Below, piece after piece: positions 19,828-27,813 of a stretch of DNA of 64,000 bases. The stretch lies in assembly GCF_002995785.1 (NCBI RefSeq), contig NZ_PVXO01000028.1, positions 16,808 to 80,807 of the forward strand, written 5' to 3'. The translations under genes were made by a program, and so were the position numbers. The notes under the pieces are model-generated. The model searched no databases. It was not told the origin of the DNA and saw nothing but the letters and a program-made list of their open reading frames with translations. The DNA is from Clostridium liquoris. GTDB taxonomy: Bacteria; Bacillota; Clostridia; Clostridiales; Clostridiaceae. Each line of letters starts with the position of its first letter. Position 1 is the first letter of the stretch.

Positions 19828-21192
19828 AAACAATTCTTTTTCAAGTATTTCTATTATAGATTCAAAAAGACATTTATTGTTTATATCATGTGGATCAGCT
19901 TTGATTCCTTGATATAATTTTTTCAAATCATTATTGATAGATTTAAAAGATGTATTCTTTATATTTCTATTTTCTTTGTCTTGGTAATCGTAAATTGATT
20001 CAAAAGCAATTCGTTTAAAACGAGAATATTCTTTGTTTGTTGAGTCAGTTATATTTCTTTTGGAACGTTTAAATGTTCCATCTGGATTAAAATTGTAATC
20101 ATACATAAAATCGTTCATTTTGGGTTTTAAATAGAAATTTTCAAGAAATAGTTTACCGTTTTTACCTGTATTTTCGATAATAAGAAATAAGCAATACATA
20201 AAATTATTCATATTGATTTTTAATAGAGTTCTGTACTTTTCTAAATCTATATTTTTTTCTTTTTTCATTTGTTCCCAAATAAGTTTTGCATACCATGAAA
20301 CAGGACAAATGTTATGTTCTTTCTCTTTTTCTTGTAATATTATAAAATCTTCCATTACAAGTCGATCCCTCTTAGCAGAATTATCTCCAGAAGCCATAGG
20401 TTGTAAGAATCGTGAATCGTGAATGAATCCTAAAGAAATAGGGCCGATATGGTCCGCAGAAGCACCTTTGAAGAACGAACTACCCATAAATTTATTTGCT
20501 GCATGAATATTTCCATCACTCCAGTATTCATATGCCCGCCTATCTTTTGTATAAGTTTTCATATTATCAGCGTGTCTTCCTGTGTCTTGTACACTTCTAC
20601 AACAACGATTGTAAGTATGGAAGCCATCATAACGATCTGGAAAGTTTGACATTGCACCAGGACCACATAATTTAGAATTTCCACTTCTACAATGAAGTTC
20701 AACTTCATCCATTAGTTTATTTAAAGGTAGATTTTGTTTGTTTGGTGGAAATTTTAATCTTTTAATGTAGATTTTTTTGATTTCAGCTTCTGATAATCCT
20801 TGTTTTGCCAAAAAATAGTTAACATCATGTATGGAATCAAAAACATTATTTTTATATCCATAATTTTTGTTTAAATAGTTTATGAAATTTTTATTTGGAT
20901 AAATATATCTAATAGACATTGTTTTACCGCATATTTGGCAAACCTTTTCCTTTGTAGGATGCACCTCATACATTACTTTAGCATATACACCTGCTTCATT
21001 AGGTATTCCTAATTGATGTGCTTTATTTAAAGCCCACTGTATTCTTGCTTGCCCTATTTTGCTTTTTTTGGTAGCAATCCAAGCGTAAGTACCATCGTTT
21101 CTTTTTTCAATTGGCAATCCGCTATAATTTTTGTGACGAACAATATCATCCATATATTTCATAAAATTTGGATGCCATATTTTTTCTGACAT
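19825..21192 (-). CDS. Type IIS restriction endonuclease, Alw26I/Eco31I/Esp3I-like (HNH)
   Basis: 455 residues. The N-terminal section (MSEKIWHPNFMKYMDDIVRH, then an IGQARIQWALNKA helix) and the Cys pair CQICGKTM match what I know of the Alw26I/Eco31I/Esp3I family. That family uses an HNH (beta-beta-alpha-metal) nuclease. The candidate active site is ADHIGPISLG (His about residue 247) followed by GDNSAKRD (Asn about 270), a spacing like that reported for Eco31I. Known relatives recognise GTCTC with or without one more base and cut outside the site. Exact specificity cannot be read from sequence. It is convergent with its fused methyltransferase. The start has AAGGAGG upstream. Confidence 0.8.
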   Translation of the reverse strand: MSEKIWHPNFMKYMDDIVRHKNYSGLPIEKRNDGTYAWIATKKSKIGQARIQWALNKAHQLGIPNEAGVYAKVMYEVHPTKEKVCQICGKTMSIRYIYPNKNFINYLNKNYGYKNNVFDSIHDVNYFLAKQGLSEAEIKKIYIKRLKFPPNKQNLPLNKLMDEVELHCRSGNSKLCGPGAMSNFPDRYDGFHTYNRCCRSVQDTGRHADNMKTYTKDRRAYEYWSDGNIHAANKFMGSSFFKGASADHIGPISLGFIHDSRFLQPMASGDNSAKRDRLVMEDFIILQEKEKEHNICPVSWYAKLIWEQMKKEKNIDLEKYRTLLKINMNNFMYCLFLIIENTGKNGKLFLENFYLKPKMNDFMYDYNFNPDGTFKRSKRNITDSTNKEYSRFKRIAFESIYDYQDKENRNIKNTSFKSINNDLKKLYQGIKADPHDINNKCLFESIIEILEKELF

Positions 21193-21234
21193 AAAAAGAC
21201 CTCCTTAAATATATAAAATACTCTAATGCACCAA

Positions 21235-21262
21235 ATTATATTGTATCAGAGATAATGGTCAA
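21235..21262 (-). promoter_or_regulatory. Endonuclease promoter formed across the nested element junction
   Basis: Read on the minus strand, TTGACC (21,257-21,262) and TATAAT (21,235-21,240) are spaced by 16 bases and face the endonuclease gene. The spacer is the 14-bp direct repeat that borders the nested element, and most of the -35 hexamer comes from the element's own end. Confidence 0.5.
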
Positions 21263-21301
21263 TTGTAAAACTAAATTAGACTTTGTAAGGTTAAATTAGA
21301 C
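21263..21301 (+). repeat. Left-end 20-bp tandem repeats (two copies)
   Basis: TTGTAAAACTAAATTAGAC at 21,263 and TTGTAAGGTTAAATTAGAC at 21,283 repeat with a 20-base period directly inside the left boundary. Related copies lie at 32,749, 34,356, 34,383 and, inverted, 34,418-34,436. They look like binding sites for a recombinase or transposase. Confidence 0.75.
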
Positions 21302-21516
21302 CTTTTCAAAAAGCTACAAAAATACACAACTTTGAATAGTTTAATTCTTCAAAGATTAACAGGCACTCGCCCTATCTCTCCATAACTCTCCATAAGTGCT
21401 ACCCGTATTACCTTTTTGGGATTTCTACTTTCCCTAACTCGGCCTATCACGCCATATCACGCCATAAGTTTAGTATAACAATAGTATAAAGAAAGAGCCT
21501 TGGCTGTTTGTTTCAG
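21302..21516. other. Gene-free stretch with short repeats and a second possible att core
   Basis: No gene is seen. Short direct repeats occur (CTCTCCATAACTCTCCATAAGT and ATCACGCCATATCACGCCATAAGT in part). ACAATAGTATAAAG at 21,478-21,491 recurs exactly at 32,409-32,422, on the other side of the integrase and replication genes. It could be an att core that defines a smaller, 10.9-kb integrase element within the larger one. Confidence 0.4.
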
Positions 21517-21530
21517 TCAAGACTCTTTTT
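21492..21530. terminator. Terminator at the 3' end of the DUF6508 gene
   Basis: An interrupted stem (AAAGAG..TTG.CTG against CAG.CAA..CTCTTT) with T-rich runs on both sides; it overlaps the stop codon of the minus-strand gene. Confidence 0.6.
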
Positions 21531-21942
21531 TCTCATCTATCTCTTTAAGGCGATTAAGCCATTTTGTAATTGTACCTGTTTCAAAAAAGTATAGTAACGC
21601 ACCCTCTGAAAACCTATCTGCTCGAATTGCACCCATAAGCAAGGCTGTAATACATTTTCCGTCCAAAGTAGAAGTATCAACTTCGCTCATGGAAACATTA
21701 TCCCATTCGATTCCGTTTTCAAACAGAATATCATTGTAGCTGTAAAGGCCGTATTCTTGGTATTCATCAGCGAAAGTGTAAACATCATCTATAAAGTGTC
21801 TCACCATTCTGGAATAAGTTACATAGGGCATTTGTATAGGGCTCTCAATCGTTCCTTTGCTTTTGCTATCAACTATCCACTTTCCAAAATTATCAGCTTC
21901 AAGAATAGGCAAATATGCGGTTAACTTTGTGTAGGTATTCAT
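21517..21942 (-). CDS. DUF6508-like protein (141 aa)
   Basis: The protein begins MNTYTKLTAYLPILEADNFG and looks like the small DUF6508 family: a two-part alpha-helical protein with a conserved central YNDIL segment and a C-terminal amphipathic helix. Its function is not known. The start was set by a GGGGTGGTGG site just upstream. It lies 28 bases downstream of the nuclease-like gene and is probably cotranscribed with it. Both occupy the stretch between the integrase gene and the element end, a usual place for cargo. Confidence 0.55.
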   Translation of the reverse strand: MNTYTKLTAYLPILEADNFGKWIVDSKSKGTIESPIQMPYVTYSRMVRHFIDDVYTFADEYQEYGLYSYNDILFENGIEWDNVSMSEVDTSTLDGKCITALLMGAIRADRFSEGALLYFFETGTITKWLNRLKEIDEKKES

Positions 21943-21970
21943 TTTCCACCACCCCTTTAATAAGATACCA

Positions 21971-22525
21971 CTAAATAAATGAATGTGTAATTTCGTCAAT
22001 GCGGTTTTCTATAAGGTAGTGACTCATATCACGATTTTCTGGACAACCCCTCGTTTGAAAAATAGCTTTGCTTGAATCAAAGCCAAAACCAAACATTTTA
22101 TCATCTTTTGTTGGGTCACGCCTTTGTTTAACCTCTGACATAAATTGCAACATTTCTTTATTCGTAAATGCGAGCATTATCGTGTCCCATTTAGTGCTTT
22201 TTGCACCTGCATTTTTAACATCATCAGAGTGCTTTGCATATATCCCGACCAGTATATACCAGTTTGCGTTTTGCTGAACAGGGAACCTATTAAACCACAA
22301 GTAGAATGGATAGCCAGAATCTTCCTTGTCATTATAATATGTCCTGGACATTTTAACTTGAATAGTGTTGGCTTTGTTGCACCCATGGTCATAGCGATAT
22401 AGCAATAAGTCAATACCTTTTTCCTGTGCCGAAGCAGGAATAAAAACAGAAGTACCTTTTATTTTTTTGGATAGATAATCTGCAACTGCAAACTCTCCAT
22501 ACTGCATTGTAAATATTGGTTGCAT
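21971..22525 (-). CDS. Putative PD-(D/E)xK nuclease-like protein
   Basis: 184 residues when started at the ATG that follows AGGGTG. The arrangement GEFAVADYLSKK, then EKGIDLLLY, then NTIQVKMSRTY fits the PD-(D/E)xK nuclease pattern: a helix with Glu, an Asp on a strand, then (E/Q)xK on the next strand, here Asp plus QVK. Such folds occur in restriction enzymes and other DNA nucleases. The remainder is rich in aromatic residues and unassigned. No methyltransferase is adjacent; the partner is the DUF6508-like gene. It may be a defence or DNA-processing enzyme of the element; this is inference from fold pattern and location. Confidence 0.5.
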   Translation of the reverse strand: MQPIFTMQYGEFAVADYLSKKIKGTSVFIPASAQEKGIDLLLYRYDHGCNKANTIQVKMSRTYYNDKEDSGYPFYLWFNRFPVQQNANWYILVGIYAKHSDDVKNAGAKSTKWDTIMLAFTNKEMLQFMSEVKQRRDPTKDDKMFGFGFDSSKAIFQTRGCPENRDMSHYLIENRIDEITHSFI

Positions 22526-22697
22526 TTTGTTCACCCTAACACTCTTGGACTTGCCAACAATCACTAACCCGTCAGCAATACCATTATAGCAGAGTGTAAT
22601 ACAAAAGTACAGTGTAAATTCAACTTATTATTGTGTCATAGTTTTATGTGCCTTGTCAATACTATAATGTAATTAAAATCAATGGAGGAATTGCATT

Positions 22698-22877
22698 ATG
22701 GAGAAATTTATCGTAACACCTAAAGAAGATAAATCTGTCACAATGACGATACGCATAGATAGAGCCTTGCAAGAGGAATATAACGATTTAGCAGCTAAAA
22801 CGAATCGTTCTCGTAATGAACTAATCAGCATGGCTTTGCAATATGCCCTTGACCACATGGAATTGAAAGATGAATGA
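22698..22877 (+). CDS. Small ribbon-helix-helix (CopG/Arc-like) protein, 59 aa
   Basis: The frame starts MEKFIVTPKEDKSVTMTIRI and continues LQEEYNDLAAKTNRSRNELI. A beta strand followed by two helices with NRSRNELISMAL is the ribbon-helix-helix DNA-binding pattern. An ATGGAGG site lies upstream of the ATG. It is the only gene of the nested element on the plus strand, divergent from the nuclease-like pair and convergent with the integrase. It probably regulates one of these or its own promoter. Confidence 0.75.
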   Translation: MEKFIVTPKEDKSVTMTIRIDRALQEEYNDLAAKTNRSRNELISMALQYALDHMELKDE

Positions 22878-22883
22878 TGACTA

Positions 22884-22926
22884 AATGAGAGCCTTTGGAT
22901 TTTGTCCTTTGGCTCTCTACTCATTT
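22884..22926. terminator. Terminator between the RHH gene and integrase gene
   Basis: GAGAGCC (22,887-22,893) pairs with GGCTCTC (22,911-22,917), with extra pairing of flanking AATGA and TCATT. It sits between two convergent genes. Confidence 0.65.
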
Positions 22927-24242
22927 TAAGCGTGTATTTGTAAGAACTCATTTAATTTTACTGCAACTTCTTCTTGCTGTTCCTCAAAACTATGAGCGTA
23001 AATATTCATTGTAGTAGAGCAGGTTGAATGTCCTAAAGTCTTTGATATTGCAATGATATTTACATCTATCGAATTAAGTAAGGTAGCACATGAGTGTCTT
23101 AAACCATGAAGAGGTATAATCGGCAATTCCTCTAAATTCTCAACTTTAGCTTTGTTTGGATTGTTTTGCACCCATTCATTGTAACGGTGTAAGTGCTTGG
23201 TAAAATACTGATATGGGGTTGTATGGCCCATTAGTTTACCGTCCGCTTGAATAAAGAGGTTGCCACCGTTGTTCATATCCCCACGCCATGCCGTACCATG
23301 TTGGAATCGTGTTTGCATATACTCCATACGGTATTGCTTTAAGAGGGGCAGTATATAGTCTGGAATCGTTACTGTTCTTACAGACTGTTTTGTTTTGGGT
23401 TCCTTATAATCAAATCCATTTTCCGTCATACCAACTGACTTTGAAATAGATATTTTCTTGTTCTTTAAGTCAATATCGCCCCAATGCAAAGCAAGCGTTT
23501 CGCCTTTTCTAAAACCACAAAATAGAGATATGGCAAAAAACACTTTGTATTGTGTCGGTACTGTGTAGGACTCCACATAATCGTTCACATAATAAGGCTT
23601 TCCTGTATCGTCAATTCGTTTATGGCCTTTATAGGTTACCTCGTATGACATATCCAAAGATTTCATAAACATTAAGCCTTGCTTTGGGGTAAAGAACTTT
23701 AATCCCTCGTCCTCATCTTTTCTTTTTGGTTTTTGTGCGTCTTGGCATGGATTGTTCTCAATCATACTGTAACGCTTGGCTGTCTTAAATATCAGATTCA
23801 ATACATTAGCGAATCTTTTTATTGTGCCTGTGGAATAGTCTGACACCAAAGTTTTATAAAAGGCTTCAATGTGCGGTGTTTTGATGTAGGCAACTTTATA
23901 TCCCTTAAAGTAGGGAATGATTCTACTTTCCAACACCTGTTTATATCCTGTGTATGTTCCATAGGCGATGTTATCTTTAACACTCTCAAGCCACTTGTAT
24001 GCAAAATCTTCAAATGACATTTTTTCAGCGTCAAAGTCATAACCGTACTTGATTTTATCTTCCATATCAAGGGCATATTTGAACGCTTCTTTTTCTTGTT
24101 GTTTGGGTGTGGCAGACTGGTTTACTGAATATGTAAGATTCTTCACCAGTTTATTGCCTTGTTTGTCATATCCTTGACAAATCACAATGCGATATACCAC
24201 TCTACCGCTTTTATGTTCAACTCTCTTTACTGAGGCCATATT
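22926..24242 (-). CDS. int: Tyrosine site-specific integrase
   Basis: About 438 residues from MASVKRVEHK. It has an N-terminal arm-binding region, a SAM-like core-binding domain (~70-170), and a phage-integrase catalytic domain with SLFCGFRKGETLAL (first Arg), PLHGLRHSCATLL (HxxR), LGHSTCSTT (His) and MNIYAHS (catalytic Tyr). All key residues are visible. It is the likely recombinase of the nested element. The start codon overlaps the end of the upstream resolvase gene, so both are made from one transcript. Confidence 0.93.
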   Translation of the reverse strand, partial: NMASVKRVEHKSGRVVYRIVICQGYDKQGNKLVKNLTYSVNQSATPKQQEKEAFKYALDMEDKIKYGYDFDAEKMSFEDFAYKWLESVKDNIAYGTYTGYKQVLESRIIPYFKGYKVAYIKTPHIEAFYKTLVSDYSTGTIKRFANVLNLIFKTAKRYSMIENNPCQDAQKPKRKDEDEGLKFFTPKQGLMFMKSLDMSYEVTYKGHKRIDDTGKPYYVNDYVESYTVPTQYKVFFAISLFCGFRKGETLALHWGDIDLKNKKISISKSVGMTENGFDYKEPKTKQSVRTVTIPDYILPLLKQYRMEYMQTRFQHGTAWRGDMNNGGNLFIQADGKLMGHTTPYQYFTKHLHRYNEWVQNNPNKAKVENLEELPIIPLHGLRHSCATLLNSIDVNIIAISKTLGHSTCSTTMNIYAHSFEEQQEEVAVKLNEFLQIHA

Positions 24243-24883
24243 TAACACCCTTTCTCAATTTGATTTTTGTAACGATAGAAGGTTGGTTTTGTCATACCCA
24301 ATTCACGCATAAGTTCAAAGGGCTTTTTCTTACCTTGCTGTACTAAGCGATAGTGGGTAGAAAATTCATCAAGACTCATTATTCTTGGCCGTCCATAGTC
24401 GTCCCATTCTCCACGAGCCTTTTTCTGTTCAATGCCTTCTCGCTGTCTTTTCTCTCTTTTCTCAATTTCAACCTGTGCCATGCTTGCATACAACTCAATC
24501 ATCATATTATTGATAGTCTCTAACATCATACGAGCCATTGAGTTTTCCATAGCTGATAGGTCAATCAATGTTGTGGGCAATTCTAACACCATAACACGAA
24601 TGCCGTTGTCCTTAAAGAATCGTAATTCTTTTAGTGTGGCTTCCTTATTTCGCCCTAATCGGTCAAGTTCTGTGACGATCAGCACATCACCACTTTCAAG
24701 GATTTCCTCTTTCAACATAATATATCGTGGCCTGTCAAAGTCTTTACCTGTTCTCTGGTCTGTATAAACTTTGCTTTTATACAACTGGATATTATGTGTT
24801 TTGCAATACTTGGTAAGTTCTGCAATTCCTCTGTCTAAGTGCTGGTCCTTTGTACTTGTCCTGTGATATGCTACATACTTCAT
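24242..24883 (-). CDS. Small serine resolvase/invertase
   Basis: 213 residues. The N-terminal resolvase domain contains YVAYHRTSTKDQ with the catalytic Ser near residue 10, DVLIVTELDRLGRNKEATL and the E-helix typical of the family. The C-terminus has a helix-turn-helix, ELMRELGMTKPTFYRYKNQ. Size and layout match Tn3-type resolvases and invertases. On a replicating element it could resolve multimers or assist the integrase. It overlaps the integrase start at its end and the upstream Cys-rich gene at its beginning. Confidence 0.9.
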   Translation of the reverse strand: MKYVAYHRTSTKDQHLDRGIAELTKYCKTHNIQLYKSKVYTDQRTGKDFDRPRYIMLKEEILESGDVLIVTELDRLGRNKEATLKELRFFKDNGIRVMVLELPTTLIDLSAMENSMARMMLETINNMMIELYASMAQVEIEKREKRQREGIEQKKARGEWDDYGRPRIMSLDEFSTHYRLVQQGKKKPFELMRELGMTKPTFYRYKNQIEKGC

Positions 24884-25101
24884 ACGGATTCCTCCTTGTC
24901 GTATAAATCACATGGACCACCGTCAATCACATCATTAGGTTTACATTCTTCGTACATTTCACATCGTGATGTATTGCCTAATATCTCTGTATCATCATAA
25001 CGATATAAGCAATCTTTGCACACTAAATCATTGTTTGTGATTCTTCTCATACAAAACTGTTCTGACCATATTTTACTCTTGAAGTAATTGTCTTTGTTCA
25101 T
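24880..25101 (-). CDS. Small Cys-rich protein (73 aa), unknown
   Basis: Seven Cys residues occur in pairs or clusters (LVCKDCLY, SRCEMYEECKPND, GGPCDLY), suggesting metal binding. The family is not recognised. Its stop overlaps the resolvase start by 4 bases (ATGA-type), so it is coupled to resolvase and integrase. Confidence 0.55.
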   Translation of the reverse strand: MNKDNYFKSKIWSEQFCMRRITNNDLVCKDCLYRYDDTEILGNTSRCEMYEECKPNDVIDGGPCDLYDKEESV

Positions 25102-25164
25102 CTGAACACCTCATTTCTTTATCGAACAACTGTTCGTTTCTGATTTAATCATATCAGGCAAGTA

Positions 25165-25221
25165 TCAAAAAGTACACCTCTTTTTTGAGAATAATCAAAA
25201 GTTTTATCGTGTACTTTTTGA
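25165..25221. repeat. Perfect 13-bp inverted repeat
   Basis: TCAAAAAGTACAC (25,165-25,177) is matched by GTGTACTTTTTGA (25,209-25,221), separated by 31 bases. It lies just upstream of the Cys-rich/resolvase/integrase operon and is a candidate operator or recombination site. Confidence 0.55.
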
Positions 25222-25280
25222 ACCCTATTTTTAAGCCTTTAGAGATAGTATCAAATTTTATAAATTCTGATACCATGCAA

Positions 25281-25814
25281 TTATGCGGCCCGTTGGCATA
25301 TCTTGGTGAATGACCAGACAAACCCTCTAAAATGCTCTCTATGTCCATTACAGCATTCTGCAACCCCTGTTCTAGCATAATGTGCTTGTTGGACCTCTGT
25401 AATGCTGTTCCATACTTTCAGCAACACACCATCTAATGTATATTGATATACTCGCTTTGAATTACCTTTGCTGATTTTCTGATTTCGACTACCATAATTG
25501 CAGTTTTCCTTTTTGGTGAGCGATTCCAGATTAGACAGGTTATTGTTGCTCTTAACTTCGTCTTTGTGGTTGATTTCTAACCCCTCTGGAATAGGACCAA
25601 CAAATGCTTCATATACAAGTCGGTGAATGCTTTTCTTATATCTTTTACCGTCAATCGAATGCACCCACACCCATAAATAACCGTTATTATTGCTTGGAAC
25701 TAAGAATCTATCAGACTTGGTATCGTATACCATTCCATCGTCAGAAATTTCATAACGAGGAAAGCTTTTTATTTTACTCCATTTTATTGTACCGTTCCTT
25801 TCGTCAGCGTTCAT
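25281..25814 (-). CDS. HNH homing endonuclease with NUMOD4 domain
   Basis: 177 residues. NUMOD4 comes first (IKWSKIKSFPRYEISDDG), then an HNH domain (IHRLVYEAFVGPIPEG, LEINHKDEVKSNNNLSNLE) with the expected His, Asn and His. A NUMOD1-like DNA-binding tail (VYQYTLDGVLLKVWNSI) follows. This build is characteristic of free-standing homing endonucleases of phages and mobile elements. It lies between the excisionase-like gene and the resolvase group and probably moves independently of the host element. Confidence 0.88.
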   Translation of the reverse strand: MNADERNGTIKWSKIKSFPRYEISDDGMVYDTKSDRFLVPSNNNGYLWVWVHSIDGKRYKKSIHRLVYEAFVGPIPEGLEINHKDEVKSNNNLSNLESLTKKENCNYGSRNQKISKGNSKRVYQYTLDGVLLKVWNSITEVQQAHYARTGVAECCNGHREHFRGFVWSFTKICQRAA

Positions 25815-25826
25815 TATGCATTCCTC

Positions 25827-26066
25827 CTATTCCTGCACTCCGGTGTTGAGGAACTCAATAAACTTGTCAAAGTTGATGAGATACTTATTACCGGCCTTTA
25901 TATACACAATCTGATTTTCTTTACACATCTTCCACAGCGTTTTATATGAGAAGCCACATTCATCCGCTACTGTCTGAATAGGTACCATACGAGGTATTTT
26001 TAGCTCTGTAACGTTGCTGATGGCTTCGATATTCTCAATTTTAGTTGTAGTATTTACATTTTTCAT
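25827..26066 (-). CDS. Excisionase-like MerR/HTH_17 protein (Xis)
   Basis: 79 residues. IQTVADECGFSYKTLWKMCKE followed by VYIKAGNKYLINFDKFIEFL is the winged-helix excisionase pattern: a helix-turn-helix then a short wing with a Lys/Asn turn. Such proteins direct a tyrosine integrase toward excision. It stands upstream of the HNH, resolvase and integrase genes on the same strand. Confidence 0.8.
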   Translation of the reverse strand: MKNVNTTTKIENIEAISNVTELKIPRMVPIQTVADECGFSYKTLWKMCKENQIVYIKAGNKYLINFDKFIEFLNTGVQE

Positions 26067-26324
26067 TATGATTGCTCCCTTTCCTTAGAGGGACCAATAC
26101 ATATTCGACTGAACTGTTGTACTGATTACCCATGTTTGTATTTGCTCCGTCCTCGGAAACTGGGCTAATCATAGCGACCTATTTTATATTATTCTCAATT
26201 TTATGTTTATCCTCTGGAGTCACTGGTTGACTCTGGAAGGTCTTTGTCCTATACCTATAGGAATCATTACCTTATGACTTTAAATTAAATCTGGGTGGCT
26301 CTGGTTTCTTCTGGCGTATATCTG

Positions 26325-27008
26325 TTATGCGTTATCCTCGGTTGCATTCCAGTGAGTAGGTTTCTTTAAGGCATTGGCTTGTTTCTCTACGTTCCTAAAG
26401 TGGAATCCTTGCAAATACACAGAAGAAAGCGCTTGTTCAGCTTCTTTCAGACTGGTTTCTTTCATCCGCTCAAATGCTTGTTGTGCTGGGGTCTTGCTAC
26501 CATCAAATGCTTTTTCTCTGAATCTTGCAGATACCATGTCAGCATAAGCAGGATATTTTAATAGCTCTAATACTGCTTTACTACCAACAACACCAGAGTT
26601 AATGGTATTTGAAATAACTGTTGTGATTCCATTTTCATTGGCTGTGGTCTTGCTTTTTGGTAGCTTTGCAATGAGTTGAAGCACCTTGCTTTGTACCGCT
26701 TGCGAATCGTCCTTTTCTCCTGCATAGTCATAAGCCCAATCACGAATTTCATTTACTTTGTTGAGCATACGTTCATACACAAAGGTATTTTCTTCAATTA
26801 GTCCTTGCAATTTGCTTTGAAACTTCTCATAAATTCTGTTGGCCATAGTATTGTCTACTTTCCTGTAAATCGCAATAAAGTTTCTGACATCTGCAAGAAG
26901 TGTACGTACATCATCGACAGTCTTGGCAGCGTTAATCTGCGTAAAGAGATTGTTGTAGTTCTCAATAATACTTAATCCATTATTTGCTACTGTTTTTGTT
27001 TTGCTCAT
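26325..27008 (-). CDS. Hypothetical protein of the nested element (227 aa)
   Basis: Translation from MSKTKTVANNGLSIIENYNN is favoured by GGAGGAATA upstream. The protein is largely helical (possible coiled coil ~20-110) with an Ala-rich C-terminal half. I do not recognise a family. It overlaps the end of the DUF5681-like gene by a few bases and is cotranscribed with the replication genes. Confidence 0.6.
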   Translation of the reverse strand: MSKTKTVANNGLSIIENYNNLFTQINAAKTVDDVRTLLADVRNFIAIYRKVDNTMANRIYEKFQSKLQGLIEENTFVYERMLNKVNEIRDWAYDYAGEKDDSQAVQSKVLQLIAKLPKSKTTANENGITTVISNTINSGVVGSKAVLELLKYPAYADMVSARFREKAFDGSKTPAQQAFERMKETSLKEAEQALSSVYLQGFHFRNVEKQANALKKPTHWNATEDNA

Positions 27009-27012
27009 TGTT

Positions 27013-27372
27013 TTATTCCTCCCATTCATCATCTTCTAAATCATCTTCATCGGGTGAGGCTTTCATTACTTCGTCCCAATCTTCGTCATCTTCTGTTCTG
27101 TGTGGCACAACCTCAATCACAGTAGGAGTTGTTTCCTCTGTACCGTCTAACAGAAAAGCAGTATTTGCTCCATATGCTTTTTCTATGATGTACTTACAAG
27201 CATTGAATCGGTCCTTGTTGTATCTGTCCTGTGAGATAGCGATAATGGATTCAAGGGCAGATACAGTAGACGATTTTAGCAATCTCTTGAAGTGCTCCTT
27301 TTGTGATTTCTGCTCTGCGGTTTGCTTAGGTCTGCCTTTTGGATTACCAGACCTGCCTTTCTCAAACGGCAT
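27013..27372 (-). CDS. DUF5681-like protein (119 aa)
   Basis: The N-terminus, MPFEKGRSGNPKGRPKQTA, carries the GRSGNPKGRP signature of DUF5681-type proteins found in phages and mobile elements. A helical middle and a very acidic tail (DEDDLEDDEWEE) follow. Function is unknown; the basic start and acidic end suggest a DNA- or protein-binding adaptor. It has a good AAAGGAG ribosome binding site. Confidence 0.65.
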   Translation of the reverse strand: MPFEKGRSGNPKGRPKQTAEQKSQKEHFKRLLKSSTVSALESIIAISQDRYNKDRFNACKYIIEKAYGANTAFLLDGTEETTPTVIEVVPHRTEDDEDWDEVMKASPDEDDLEDDEWEE

Positions 27373-27388
27373 ATAAAATCACTCCTTT

Positions 27389-27598
27389 CTACATATCATA
27401 GATGTTCACGCTCCTTGTTGTAGGATTCCAGTTCTCTATGAATTTCTGTTTTACTTTGTCCTGTGAGAGATGAGATAAAATCTCTTGTTTTTCCTGTATC
27501 TCTGCTTTGAGAGATTCGATCAGCATATTGTAAGCCTGTGTTCCCGTTTTGGGTTTATGCTTCAATGTAATGTCTGCTGATATGCGTTCTACCTGCAT
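27389..27598 (-). CDS. Hypothetical small protein (69 aa) downstream of the replication gene
   Basis: The chosen start MQVERISADITLKHKP follows AAGGGGGTG; a longer frame upstream has no good ribosome binding site. The product is short and helical with no recognised domain. It is placed between the disrupted replication gene and the DUF5681-like gene. Confidence 0.5.
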   Translation of the reverse strand: MQVERISADITLKHKPKTGTQAYNMLIESLKAEIQEKQEILSHLSQDKVKQKFIENWNPTTRSVNIYDM

Positions 27599-27813
27599 TA
27601 GTGAACACCCCCTTATTGTTATTGTACTGTTATCTGCTTGTGTATCTGTCAAGCTTTATTGGACAGTTTTTGAAAATGTGTTTTTGCTCAAAAATGTTGT
27701 AGAAGCACTTATACGCTTTGTTTGAGCCTATTTACAAGCCATTTGAGCAATTTCGCTTTTGAAAACTTTCTATATCATTTTAATCATTTTGTGATTGAAA
27801 CCGACCAGAATGT

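Noticed and set aside
25154..25378. A 74-codon minus-strand frame after the HNH gene
   Set aside because: Overlaps the HNH endonuclease end in another frame, has no ribosome binding site, and includes the non-coding inverted repeat.
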